64,000 nt of DNA from Pedobacter sp. AJM (GCF_002197755.1 NZ_NHOT01000013.1:1-64000), one strand, 5' to 3'; counted from the stretch's first letter, positions 8,701 to 16,546 are shown. Program-made: numbers and translations. Notes: generated by a model not told the origin, from the letters alone.

Positions 8701-9136
8701 GGTCTTGATTTAAACGGAACAAGTATAATTTTGCGTGATTAGGATTTTGAGTTTTTTTAATAATTAACCTACCCCCATCAATCATTTGCAAAAAGAACTC
8801 TACCTGTGTGTAAAGCTCTTCACTATCCATTTCTTCATTATTTAAAGCAAAGCCTAATGAAGTGATGAAATTTTGAAATTGTTCATCGCCAGATAATTGT
8901 TCATCATCATCAGCAAACTCCAATGCTTTATGTAAATGCTGGCATACTTGTAAACCCACCAAAAGTTTTAGTGTAAGTTTATTGTTTTTCCTTAAACTTT
9001 CGAAAAGCTCTTTCCACCCAGAAAAATAAAAAAAACCTACCAAAAATTTAAGCTCTTCACTAATGCCAATTAGTGTATTCAAACGACCTTTTAGTGTTTT
9101 TTGCCCCTTATTATTGGTTATAAAATTGTTTGCCAT
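5777..9136 (-). CDS. PLD-nuclease / SF2 (SNF2-like) helicase fusion
   Basis: A 1119-aa two-part protein. The N-terminal part carries a phospholipase-D-type motif, H134-A-K136 in NHAKLYLF, then GSSNL ending at N162. This is one HKD half, as in PLD-family nucleases that act as dimers. The second part is an SF2 helicase/translocase: Walker A DVVGLGKS with K291, DEAH box at 362-365, and motifs V-VI near 800-825 (LSEGFNLNRAG, then QRVGRINRIG). The last ~200 residues are helical and unassigned. It is in the leftward operon, 28 bp after the recombinase gene and downstream of the methyltransferase. By analogy with other PLD/SNF2 helicases in restriction-like systems, it likely translocates on and cuts unmodified DNA. 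That role is inferred. Confidence 0.9.
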   Translation of the reverse strand: MANNFITNNKGQKTLKGRLNTLIGISEELKFLVGFFYFSGWKELFESLRKNNKLTLKLLVGLQVCQHLHKALEFADDDEQLSGDEQFQNFITSLGFALNNEEMDSEELYTQVEFFLQMIDGGRLIIKKTQNPNHAKLYLFRLNQDQAELQDMDGQFVTGSSNLTRAGLSGQEEFNVEIKDYGFIEAETYFDELWEKAVPISEEEERKTFLIEFVKHKTQVAPVTPFEAYVLILKTYLDLQLQKQIKPEIENLLENIGFKNYAYQTDAVNQALTIIQEYNGVIVADVVGLGKSVIASLIAKNIGKRGMVICPPGLIGDKIYHTGWWEYIEKFKLYDWDVQSRGRLEEIAETIDNNGIDVLIIDEAHYFRNQDTADYEALLNICRNRIVILLTATPFNNSPADIFSLLKLFIIPGKSGITVEDNLEALFSNFNYRFKQFSIITKNYNSVNPEKRRKAELLYKVIIDEHLPIDIQKVRNATKTLANQIKQIISSVVIRRNRLDLKQDYIYAEEVRELSKVEDPIELFYELSPAQNTFYDAVVSEYFAEEGRFKGAIYQPFAYEKQVDDEEKLDEKGNRAYQQQRNLFDFMRRLLVKRFESSFGAFSKSIDRFLNVHILVRDFINKSGNQYILDRAFIEDIYKYTEEEIEAHLTKFAIGDLRKKTPKNTTVYQIDEFELKDEFFADIDSDIVIFEEIKAKLEVLNIVEHDPKRSEVTREIKEILAKDPNRKVILFSEYVDTIKHLEPYFRKEFGNRMLVCDGKVSKELATNLNSDFNAQYKAKQTNNFDLIITSDKLSEGFNLNRAGVIINYDIPWNPTRVIQRVGRINRIGTKVFDKLYIYNFFPTITGADIVKSREIAEQKMFLIHNSLGEDAKMFDEFEEPNASGLFKKINQNPDDEGELNVATLVRNQYRDIAEKYPEIITKIDQLPARVKSAKQFDSYQLNVLRKKGLSLFAQIIETKEDVNSEIQDIIFEDLLRNVVCEFEEPRLNLSGQFWMNYEKIKNHKPQAKGRTTQISLEQRALDNLKISLKLLNGYEESLIDFIKILLTDLRKYRTLSTRSIGRLARKPLAKGSSEKELKAFTDEVYWLKNHLGADYLEIILKRVDKYHNEVIISVENYCA

Positions 9137-9164
9137 ATTTAAATTAGTTACTAAGCTAAAACTT

Positions 9165-9770
9165 TTAAATCGCGATTTTTAATTTACTATCAACAAAACT
9201 TTTAACCGTAAGGCGATGGACATTCAAAATGCGTCCTATTGCACTAAAGGAAACCTTTTTATTTAGCAATTCTTGTATTTTTTTCTCATGTCCCGTTAGC
9301 TTAGTCTTAATGGACTTTCGGCCTTTTGGGCGACCAAGAATGACTCCTTCTGCTTTTTTTCTAGCTAAAGCTTCTTTGGTACGTTGAGAAATTAAATTAC
9401 GTTCTATTTCGGCTGAAAGACCAAAAGCAAATGCGAGAACTTTTGAACTTATATCACTACCTAGGCGATAATTGTCTTTTATTGTCCAAACCTGAATATC
9501 CCTATTCATGCATTCATTAAGGACTCCCATAATCATCAATAGATTCCTGCCTAAGCGAGATAGCTCAGAGCAGATTAGCACATCATCATTTTTCATTTTT
9601 TTAAGAAGTTTACCAAGTTTCCGATCTTCAACATTTTTAGATCCTGAGATGGTTTCCTCTATCCATTTATTAACGACGATCGCTTGTTTATTGCAAAATT
9701 GATTGATTTCGTAACGTTGGTTTTCAACTGTTTGCTTGTCTGTACTTACTCTAATGTAACCGTAAATCAT
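9165..9770 (-). CDS. serine recombinase (resolvase/invertase family)
   Basis: A 201-aa small serine recombinase with a complete catalytic domain. It has IRVSTDKQ with nucleophile S9 and R7, then LICSELSRLGRN and the long helix around LAFAFGLSAEIERNLISQRT. A C-terminal helix-turn-helix follows (KVSFSAIGRILNVHRLTVKS). The size and layout match Hin/Gin/Pin-type DNA invertases and Tn3-type resolvases. It lies between the PLD-helicase gene and a reversed spare copy of the methyltransferase C-terminus. This makes it the obvious enzyme for inverting the segment between 10051 and 11311. No transposase or other mobile genes accompany it, which favours a dedicated invertase over a transposon resolvase. 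Confidence 0.9.
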   Translation of the reverse strand: MIYGYIRVSTDKQTVENQRYEINQFCNKQAIVVNKWIEETISGSKNVEDRKLGKLLKKMKNDDVLICSELSRLGRNLLMIMGVLNECMNRDIQVWTIKDNYRLGSDISSKVLAFAFGLSAEIERNLISQRTKEALARKKAEGVILGRPKGRKSIKTKLTGHEKKIQELLNKKVSFSAIGRILNVHRLTVKSFVDSKLKIAI

Positions 9771-10050
9771 GTTATTTCCTTTTAAATTATTCTTCAGTTT
9801 CTTAATGGATCGGGTAAGTCGTATGAGTTAAACTTTATCGTAGATTTAGCTGTAAAGTCAACTATAATTTTGAATAAAATTCAATATTTTTAATTTAAAA
9901 ATTCAAAAGGCTATTATTCCAATAAAAAAATAAAAAGTGCAGCACTTCATTTCTAAGTACTTTACTAAAAAGTAGGTTATCCATTATATTTTTTACAATT
10001 AATTATTCATGTAAAAGTAAGTAGATTACGGCCTAAAATATGACTAAAAA
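9771..10050. other. gap between recombinase start and spare cassette
   Basis: This is 280 bp of very AT-rich DNA. It must hold the promoter of the recombinase and probably of the helicase and nuclease. No gene is seen. On the + strand, a TAA codon sits immediately before the cassette boundary (10045-10047) in the cassette's frame, so the cassette cannot be read through from here. Confidence 0.5.
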
Positions 10051-10058
10051 ATACGACC
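10051..10058 (+). repeat. outer inversion site, cassette side
   Basis: ATACGACC marks the exact left edge of homology between the silent cassette and the active gene. Its inverted partner is at 11304-11311. The five bases before it (AAAAA here, AAATT in the gene) are partly shared. Both copies are in the same reading frame (I-R-P). Confidence 0.6.
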
Positions 10059-10274
10059 TATTTTACGTGGCAGAGACATTAAAAGATATGGTTATGATTT
10101 CGATGATTTATGGTTAATTAATGCTCACAATGGTGTTAAAGAAAAGAACTTAAAACGCATAGAGATAACTAATTACCCATCTATTAAGAAACATTTAGAT
10201 TTATATTACAAGCAGTTGGAAAAACGTGCAGATAAAGGAGATACTTTATATAATTTACGCAATTGTGCTTATAT

Positions 10275-10298
10275 GGAGGATTTTTCTAAACAAAAAAT
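10275..10298 (+). repeat. inner 24-bp inverted repeat, cassette side
   Basis: A 24-bp stretch beginning GGAGGATTTTTC, encoding EDFSKQKI. It is identical base for base to the reverse complement of 11058-11081 in the active gene, while the flanking codons differ. Perfect nucleotide identity across synonymous positions suggests a recombination site or recent exchange. Confidence 0.7.
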
Positions 10299-10669
10299 TA
10301 TGTATCCAAATATGACAAAATTTTTGCCGTTTTATTTAGATAATAAAGGCTTTGTACAGAATGACAAAGCCTTTATGATAACGGGAAAAAATATAGCGTA
10401 TCTTACAGCATTCTTAAATTCATCCCTTTTTAAATATTGTTTCTTAGATAATTTCCCTGAATTACAGGGTGGAACTAGGGAAGTAAGGAAAATATTTCTA
10501 GATAAGATTCCAGTTATTCAAGTTTCAGAAAAAGTCAATTTTGAGTACGAAAAGTTAGTTTTGACAGTACAACAATTGAAAAAGAAACAATTGCCTACAA
10601 GAGAAATTGAAATTGAGATTGATAAAAAAATTTTCGAATTATATTCTTTGACTGAAGAAGAAAAAAACA

Positions 10670-13600
10670 CTATTGGGTTCGTTGAGATTCAATAAAAGAA
10701 CATTCGTCAGTATCAAGATTGTATAAATTATAAACTATTCGATCAATTTCTAAAACTAAATCGGAAGAAATATCATCGCTATTATTCAATAAAGTATCAA
10801 CAATTTGGTTAATCAAGTTTTCATCAATAGAATTAGGAATAGGTATTTTTAGAGGCTCAATTGCTTGAACACTTATCAGTAGATCTCCTGTTCCTGTTTG
10901 AGGAGCATCTTTCATTAAATATCTTCCCATTTTAGAGTTTAATACAGCAACTAAGTATTTGATGTGTTTTCCTGTAGCGAAACATGTACTATCTAAAGCC
11001 ATTATGCCTGTGTCATCGTAGGAAAAACGTAAAATGGAACCGATTCGTTTCCATACGATTTTTTGTTTAGAAAAATCCTCCCAATAACTTATCGAATCTT
11101 GCGTTTCAAACCATTGATTATTAGTCTTTTTTCTTGCACCTTTATCCCCAGTTTGCTTTAGTCTATCATATCCAAAACTTATAAGATGTTGCCTTACAGC
11201 GGGATAAAGTTCAATGTTTATTTTTAAGCTTGGAAATGTCGTAATAAGGTACAAATTGTCAAATTCGTGGGAATATCGTTTAATATCACGCCCTCTTAAT
11301 AATGGTCGTATAATTTCAGCAGATTTTGGATCTTCTGCAATCAATTCGTCTTTCTTCTTTCCATTAATAATGAAAGCCTCATTATAACCTGTTAATATTC
11401 CACGGTAAATGTTAATGTCCCAGTTTTTCAATGGGACTCCCACAGCTTCGATTTTTGCCTTAATCTTCTGTTCAATACCACTTAGGATTACCCAACTATC
11501 ACTACTGGAAAAATCGCACAATGTTGAGTTTTGTCGAAAATAAACACTTAAATTATTTAAAACTTTTTCTCTGATTACGCACGCTCTTGTTTGTTGTTTA
11601 TTTTTTTCCTTCGAAAACAGAAGAATGTTAGTATCAACTGTTGCCGACTCGAATATCTTTTGTCCTGCAAAATCAACTAAGAGAATAGGGTTTGTATTGT
11701 TGGCGAAAAATTCACGTGTACTCTCTCCATATCCTGCACGCATCCATTTGTTAGAAGTAATAAAACATAGAAATCCTTTATTTCTTAATAGTTGCCAACC
11801 TCTCTCATAAAAAATTGAATAAATATCTCCCGTTTTTACAAAGGTTTTATATCCCAAATTTTCTAACATTTTAGACAATTTCCCTTCATTCTTTTGTAGT
11901 TGTACATACGGAGGATTACCAATAACTAAATCAAATCCATTGTCCAGTCCAAACATCCATTCTAAATCGAAAAATGGTGAGCTGGAGTTTTGGTCATAGG
12001 GGTTCCATTTGGCAATGGTTTCAATTTCCTTTTCAGCAACAACATTTACAGCTTTATTCTGCTCTTTGACTATTTGTGCTTGTAGGATTTTAATATCAGC
12101 ATCAATCTTGTTTCGTTCTTGTAAATTTTTATCAACCTTAAAAATACTAGGATTTTTAAGGTTGCTATCAAACAATCCTACTTGACTATGCTTGGTTGTA
12201 TCATCTACCCAAAGTTCGCCTTCAAAATTTTTGCGTTTATTTTGTAATTGCACAATTTGAATCTCTATCTGTGTAATTAAAACGGCATTCCGCTTACCTG
12301 CATTTCCAGAGACATAGTTTTTAATTTCGTCTCTCAACTTTTCATCAGCAACTCGAAGTGCCTTCTTATCTTTAGCAGATTTAGCATAAAAATGGTCTTT
12401 CCTAACCTCCCAAAGTTTGGTTTTCATCGCCTCTAGAACACTATCGTTTAGACTTAGCAAATTTTTGTTGTCAGTTGCCAAACCAATTAACGTGTTTGCC
12501 GATACAAATTTGGTTTCTAAATTGGGCAGGGTAAGAATACCATAATTATCTGCCCTTCTAGTTAAGTCAATCTCTCCTTCCTCAACGATAAGCGATATAA
12601 AGAAGCGCAGTTTGCTAATTTGTACGGCAATAGTTTGTATATCTACACCGTAAATACATTCTTCTATTAAATGAAGTTTTAAATCGTAAACAGATTTTTC
12701 TTTATGGCAGGCCAATTTCTCCAGCACTTCTACCATGCGGTTTAAAATACCCATTGGGAAAGCACCAGAACCACAGGCGGGATCTAATATTTTTATCTCT
12801 TTTAGTTTTGAAGAGATTTCTTCGCAAAGCGAACTGTTTTGGAAAAAATGGGTTGGTATTTCCTCTTCGGTAAATAATCCCCTTATAACCTCATCCTTTA
12901 AATTAGGGAATGCATCGAGCAGGTAAGATATTAGGCTTTCATCAACCATATAGCTCACAATTTCTCTTGGCGTATAAAATGAACCTGATTGTTTGCGAGC
13001 GGTTTCCTTTGTTTCAGGGTTAAATGCGCCTAATAAATTTTCGAAAACGTTACCTAGTAATTCTGGTTCTAAAGCTACCTGTACTTCATTTGGTGCATTT
13101 TCTTCTACGGTAAAGTTATAACGTTCTAAAAGTGGGATGATACCTTTACTTTCATCAAAAAAAACACAATTTGGTATAAATGCCCTATGCTTAAAATTGC
13201 CATTAGCAGATCTTGTTGCGTTCTTACTAAAGCCGTCTAACACTTGGTTAATACCATTCATTTTTACGGTTTTATCCAAGCACTCAAATAAACCACCGTT
13301 AAGAAAAGGGACTTCATTAAAAAGTGCTAGCACCTGGTTTTCAGAAATGCTAAACATTTCAGCATAACGGTACAAAGTTTTGATGTCACGCTCTTTTTCA
13401 AGTTTTGAGAAAGCCCTTCCATCAATTTCTTTATTTAATGTTGCAAAAAACAGGTTTTGTAAAATGGCATTGTAGTAATTTCCAACCGTTTTACTGTTGG
13501 GATCAAAATCTGTTAAGTATGTTTTTAATTTTTCGTAGTCAAATAAGTTGTTTGGAACAAGTTTTTTCTGTTTGATGAACCACACAAATAACAGACGGGT

Positions 13601-14251
13601 AATTAGGCGAATAATTTGCTCTTCAAGTTTAATACGGTCATCATCGCTAGTTTCTGTATTGTTAGGAAATGTTATCCCAATTTCTTCAGATAAAGTCCAT
13701 TGATACCATGCAAATAGTTCTTTATAGAAATCTTCTGTTAGCTTTTCAACACTAAATGCCTTTTGTAATGTATCGAGCGAAGAAAAATCTGTATTGCTAA
13801 TGCGGTCTTTAAAGGTTTTGTTTGTTTTGTCCTTTTCTACATAATAAGTATAACGTTTCCAAGATGTAAGTTTTTGTTCTTTATTACCGTAGTTTTTACG
13901 AATAAATGAAAACCTAAAATTGCCTGCTTCATCATAAAAGATAAAGATTGCCCCGTCTTTATCATCATTGACTAAAGTTCTCCTAGCAATTTCAAACTGC
14001 TTCTTTTTTGAGCTACGTTCAGTTAATGTTTGTTTAGCTTTACAACAGAACACTAACAGTTCATCGCTGTCTTTAAATGGAATTTCTCCTATTTTTGATA
14101 AACTTTCGAAGCTATTTTGGTTGTTATTGTCTAATTCAAATTCTTCAGTAATCGGTTTAAAAGCAGAAGATTTTTGTTTAAAAAAATCACTAATTGTCGA
14201 AGAAGATATGTCGTTAATTAAATTTTCGAGAGAGCTATTGATATATTGCAT
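10670..14251 (-). CDS. N6-adenine DNA methyltransferase (type IIG / Eco57I-like) with switchable C-terminus
   Basis: A 1193-aa protein. An N-terminal helical region (1-400) is followed by an N6-adenine methyltransferase core. It has SGSFYTPREIV, SAM-binding motif I DPACGSGAF starting at D490, and catalytic NPPY at 779-782. A target-recognition region follows. From I981 (IRPLLRGRDIKRY) to the end there is a second, silent version at 10051-10695 in inverted orientation. I see no convincing nuclease motif in the N-terminus, so cleavage probably depends on the downstream PLD-helicase and PD-(D/E)XK proteins. It heads the leftward operon methyltransferase, recombinase, helicase, nuclease. It would methylate a sequence that changes when the C-terminus is swapped. 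Confidence 0.9.
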   Translation of the reverse strand: MQYINSSLENLINDISSSTISDFFKQKSSAFKPITEEFELDNNNQNSFESLSKIGEIPFKDSDELLVFCCKAKQTLTERSSKKKQFEIARRTLVNDDKDGAIFIFYDEAGNFRFSFIRKNYGNKEQKLTSWKRYTYYVEKDKTNKTFKDRISNTDFSSLDTLQKAFSVEKLTEDFYKELFAWYQWTLSEEIGITFPNNTETSDDDRIKLEEQIIRLITRLLFVWFIKQKKLVPNNLFDYEKLKTYLTDFDPNSKTVGNYYNAILQNLFFATLNKEIDGRAFSKLEKERDIKTLYRYAEMFSISENQVLALFNEVPFLNGGLFECLDKTVKMNGINQVLDGFSKNATRSANGNFKHRAFIPNCVFFDESKGIIPLLERYNFTVEENAPNEVQVALEPELLGNVFENLLGAFNPETKETARKQSGSFYTPREIVSYMVDESLISYLLDAFPNLKDEVIRGLFTEEEIPTHFFQNSSLCEEISSKLKEIKILDPACGSGAFPMGILNRMVEVLEKLACHKEKSVYDLKLHLIEECIYGVDIQTIAVQISKLRFFISLIVEEGEIDLTRRADNYGILTLPNLETKFVSANTLIGLATDNKNLLSLNDSVLEAMKTKLWEVRKDHFYAKSAKDKKALRVADEKLRDEIKNYVSGNAGKRNAVLITQIEIQIVQLQNKRKNFEGELWVDDTTKHSQVGLFDSNLKNPSIFKVDKNLQERNKIDADIKILQAQIVKEQNKAVNVVAEKEIETIAKWNPYDQNSSSPFFDLEWMFGLDNGFDLVIGNPPYVQLQKNEGKLSKMLENLGYKTFVKTGDIYSIFYERGWQLLRNKGFLCFITSNKWMRAGYGESTREFFANNTNPILLVDFAGQKIFESATVDTNILLFSKEKNKQQTRACVIREKVLNNLSVYFRQNSTLCDFSSSDSWVILSGIEQKIKAKIEAVGVPLKNWDINIYRGILTGYNEAFIINGKKKDELIAEDPKSAEIIRPLLRGRDIKRYSHEFDNLYLITTFPSLKINIELYPAVRQHLISFGYDRLKQTGDKGARKKTNNQWFETQDSISYWEDFSKQKIVWKRIGSILRFSYDDTGIMALDSTCFATGKHIKYLVAVLNSKMGRYLMKDAPQTGTGDLLISVQAIEPLKIPIPNSIDENLINQIVDTLLNNSDDISSDLVLEIDRIVYNLYNLDTDECSFIESQRTQ
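11058..11081 (-). repeat. inner 24-bp inverted repeat, active-gene side
   Basis: Perfect inverted copy of 10275-10298, lying at about residues 1057-1065 of the methyltransferase (WEDFSKQKI). Inversion between the inner pair would exchange only the last ~130 residues and keep the reading frame. Confidence 0.7.
11304..11311 (-). repeat. outer inversion site, active-gene side
   Basis: GGTCGTAT on the + strand is the inverted partner of 10051-10058. It encodes I981-R982-P983. Inversion between the outer pair would replace all 213 C-terminal residues with the 214 of the silent cassette, in frame. Confidence 0.6.
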
Positions 14252-15110
14252 TTATGTTAATTGGAATATTTCGGAAAGATATTAATAAACTACCTTATTA
14301 AAAAGGATGTTCTATGTTACAACTACAAAATTACGATTTTCTAATACGGATGATAATACAATCAACCTTAAACTTATTACTTCCCATATTGCAAGCAGTA
14401 TCCACTTCCATGCTCGCTTCTTTTACAATGGCTTCCTTTTTAATTAGCGTCTTAAATTGGCCAACATAATTTAGAGTTTTACTACTTTTAGGGCTAGAAC
14501 TAAATGTAAATATGTATTAAACTGCTGAGCAGACAAAAAGCAACACCAACTAAAAATATTCAACCTTTAGTAAGCAAGACTACGGTGAACTGTAAGGTTC
14601 GATGTAAACAATGCTTAAATTGGAATTCATAATCTTAATTTTTCTTTTAAACATAAAAATGCCCCATGAATGCCAAACTTTTTTTGGGGGGCAGTGCAAA
14701 GGGAAGCTCAACCATCTACTACTAATACAATTAAGTAGTGTGGCACGGTTCTGAACACCAATAACATCTATTAATCCGCTTATAAGCATGTTTCCTCTTT
14801 GCTTCTACTACTCGGTCCACAAGAACTGAATAAGCCTAAGTCATCATAATTTTGCTTAGGATAATGATCGCAACCAAATGCGTGAACCTTATAATCGCCA
14901 TTGGCTTATTGGTTCATATTTAATCTGTAACTGGCCATAAATTCTGGTTTTAAAGTTGTAATTCCCAAACCTCTCTAATTCAAAACCTCATTCCTTACGG
15001 TTTCCCCTATTATTTCAAAAAAAATCTCCCCACTCCTTTTAGTTGTAAAGAAAATAATCTTAACTTAATGCCAATTAATCTAATTTATTTACTTTTTTAA
15101 ACTACAATTT
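14252..15110. other. non-coding stretch right of the defence island
   Basis: This is 859 bp without a convincing gene. The methyltransferase promoter must lie in its left part. An open but start-less frame on the - strand ends in a stop at 14331-14333 and extends up to about 14490 (it includes YVGQFKTLIKKEAIVKEAS). It may be the remnant of a lost gene. A short frame at 14580-14789 has no coding character. Nothing recognisable is seen from about 14800 to 15110 apart from the upstream region of the next gene. Confidence 0.4.
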
Positions 15111-15854
15111 ATGTCTAAAACAAATGAAACCGGCCACGCCAAAAACGTAGCCAACTTCGAAACCCTGTTGAGTTATGTAACCGGTTATGGCGCGGTGTAC
15201 AACCCCAGCAATGCCAACATCCAGCTAAGCAGTTTAACCGAAAAGGCCACGGCAGCCAAAACCATTAACGAGCAGGTGCACGATGCTGCCGCTAAAAACA
15301 GCAACGCCATAGCCCTGCGCGATCTGGCTTTTGCGCCCTTAAAAAAGTTGAGTACCCGCGTGCTGAGTGCCGTTAAGGCCAACAGTGTAGCCCAACAGGT
15401 ATTGGATAATGCCGTAAGCCACCACCGCAAAATACAGGGGCAAAGGGCAACTGCCAAACTCACCCCCGAAGAAAAGAATAACCTGGCCGCCAGCGGAACG
15501 GTGGTTAACCAGGTTTCGGCCTCGCAACAGAGTTACGATAACCTGCTCGATACGCTGGATAAACAGACTAAACTCTTAGCCACCATACCGCAGTACGCCC
15601 CTAACGAAGTAGATTTGCAGCTGGCCAGCCTCACCACTTTATATAACGATTTATTACAGAAAAACCGCGATGTGGTAGCCAATACCTCGCAGTTGAGTAC
15701 CCTACGCATTAACCGTAATCACGCGCTGTACGATGCAGAAACGGGTATAGTTGCTCTGGCTCAGGATGTGAAAAACTATGTGAGATCTGTTTTTGGCTCA
15801 ACCAGCCCCCAATACAAACAGATTTCGGGTATTCTGTTCCGAACGCTAAACTAA
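15111..15854 (+). CDS. hypothetical alpha-helical protein
   Basis: A 247-aa soluble protein, rich in Ala, Asn, Gln and Leu, and almost entirely helical by pattern. It has no signal peptide or membrane segment. It includes repeated helix-forming blocks such as KATAAKTINEQVHDAAAKN and PNEVDLQLASLTTLYNDLL. The latter, with NTSQLSTLRINRNHALYD, suggests a helical bundle. I recall similar stand-alone proteins annotated as hypothetical in Sphingobacteriaceae and Flavobacteria, without known function. GC content is visibly higher than in the defence island to the left, so it belongs to the core-like background. Confidence 0.8.
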   Translation: MSKTNETGHAKNVANFETLLSYVTGYGAVYNPSNANIQLSSLTEKATAAKTINEQVHDAAAKNSNAIALRDLAFAPLKKLSTRVLSAVKANSVAQQVLDNAVSHHRKIQGQRATAKLTPEEKNNLAASGTVVNQVSASQQSYDNLLDTLDKQTKLLATIPQYAPNEVDLQLASLTTLYNDLLQKNRDVVANTSQLSTLRINRNHALYDAETGIVALAQDVKNYVRSVFGSTSPQYKQISGILFRTLN

Positions 15855-16020
15855 CAACCCAATAATACCCTAAAAAATCATCCCTAATTTATTTCCTCAT
15901 TCCACTTAACAGATACCAAACCGGGTGGCTGTTTCTCTTTCAGGCAATGCTTAGCGGTAAAATGGCGCATTGCCTCTTCTCCACGATCTCCTATAACCGC
16001 TAAACTACCTGCTGCAACAT
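15855..16020. other. spacer before the minisatellite
   Basis: No gene or clear terminator is seen. The last bases (CTACCTGCTGCAACAT) are a degenerate first unit of the 21-bp repeat that follows. Confidence 0.4.
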
Positions 16021-16293
16021 CTGAACTATCGACTGCAACGTCTGAACTATCGACCGCAACGCCTGAACTATCGACTGCAACGTCTGAACTATCGACTGCA
16101 ATGTCTGAACTATCGACCGCAACGCCTGAACTATCGACTGCAACGTCTGAACTATCAACCGCAACGTCTGAACTGCCGACCGCAACGTCTGAACTAACGA
16201 CTGTAACGTCTGAACTACCGACTGCAAAGTCTGAACTATCGACTGCAACGGCTGAACTGTCGATTGTAACGGTTGAACTGTCGATTGCAAGTA
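16021..16293. repeat. 21-bp minisatellite, about 13 units
   Basis: Tandem copies of CTGAACTATCGACTGCAACG plus one base. The first seven units are the most uniform (pairs such as GACTGC and GACCGC alternate) and units 8-13 are increasingly diverged. Because 21 is a multiple of three, two frames stay open. The - strand reads a heptad LQSIVQT series (102-aa frame at 16000-16308) and the + strand reads SELSTAT units. Neither has a recognisable start context, so I treat the array as non-coding with reservations. Confidence 0.9.
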
Positions 16294-16438
16294 TAAAACC
16301 GCCCTCATTTATGGTCCATTCTTCAAAAAGATTTCGTGAATGATTTTATTGTATTTATCTTAGCGATGCAGATTAATAAATAACATATTTTTTCACCTAA
16401 AAAGAGAGATCAATTTCAACAATTAAATTTTAAAAATA

Positions 16439-16546
16439 TTCCTGGACGAGCGTTTTAGAAACGCATTTTCTAATTTCTCTGAAAAGAGTTATTTGTTAGT
16501 CTGCAGCGTCCAGGAACTTTAATTTCAATGTTATGCAGACTAACAA
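16439..16546 (+). promoter_or_regulatory. structured leader that can sequester the start codon of the next gene
   Basis: Two perfect, interleaved stems are visible. Stem A is TTCCTGGACG (16439-16448) with CGTCCAGGAA (16507-16516), enclosing a small hairpin GCGTTT / AAACGC (16450-16464). Stem B is TTGTTAGTCTGCA (16493-16505) with TGCAGACTAACAA (16534-16546), whose right arm contains the TG of the start codon at 16533-16535 and the first codons. The arms interleave in the order A, B, A, B. They form either a pseudoknot or two alternative states, as in translational switches. No known riboswitch class is recognised. Confidence 0.55.

Larger units (their letters stand above)
10051..10695 (+). pseudogene. 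silent alternative C-terminal (target-recognition) cassette of the methyltransferase
   Basis: A 214-codon open frame without its own start. It begins IRPILRGRDIKRYGYDF, directly matching residues 981 onwards (IRPLLRGRDIKRYSHEF) of the methyltransferase on the opposite strand. It also shares the EDFSKQKI motif and, more loosely, TGKNIAYLTAFLNS. The remainder is diverged, as expected for alternative target-recognition domains. It ends in TAA at 10693-10695, overlapping the tail of the active gene by 26 bp tail to tail. Its length (645 nt) nearly equals that of the expressed segment (642 nt). It is not a decayed gene: there is no frameshift or internal stop. It looks like a stored allele brought into use by inversion. 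Confidence 0.85.

Noticed and set aside
9165..9770. Transposon resolvase
   Set aside because: No transposase or terminal repeats are near, and the adjacent inverted cassette gives a better explanation as invertase.
10216..10695. 159-aa independent gene
   Set aside because: The Met at 10216 is internal. Homology to the methyltransferase extends upstream to 10051 without a start, so it is a silent cassette.
4860..14251. BREX or DISARM
   Set aside because: The hallmark genes (pglZ, brxC; drmA, drmB) are absent.
14580..14789. 69-aa frame on the - strand
   Set aside because: No coding character, no start context, no neighbour logic.
16000..16343. 102-aa and 80-aa frames in the minisatellite
   Set aside because: They exist because a 21-bp unit keeps frames open on both strands; no start context or family was seen. 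Kept as a repeat and a finding.
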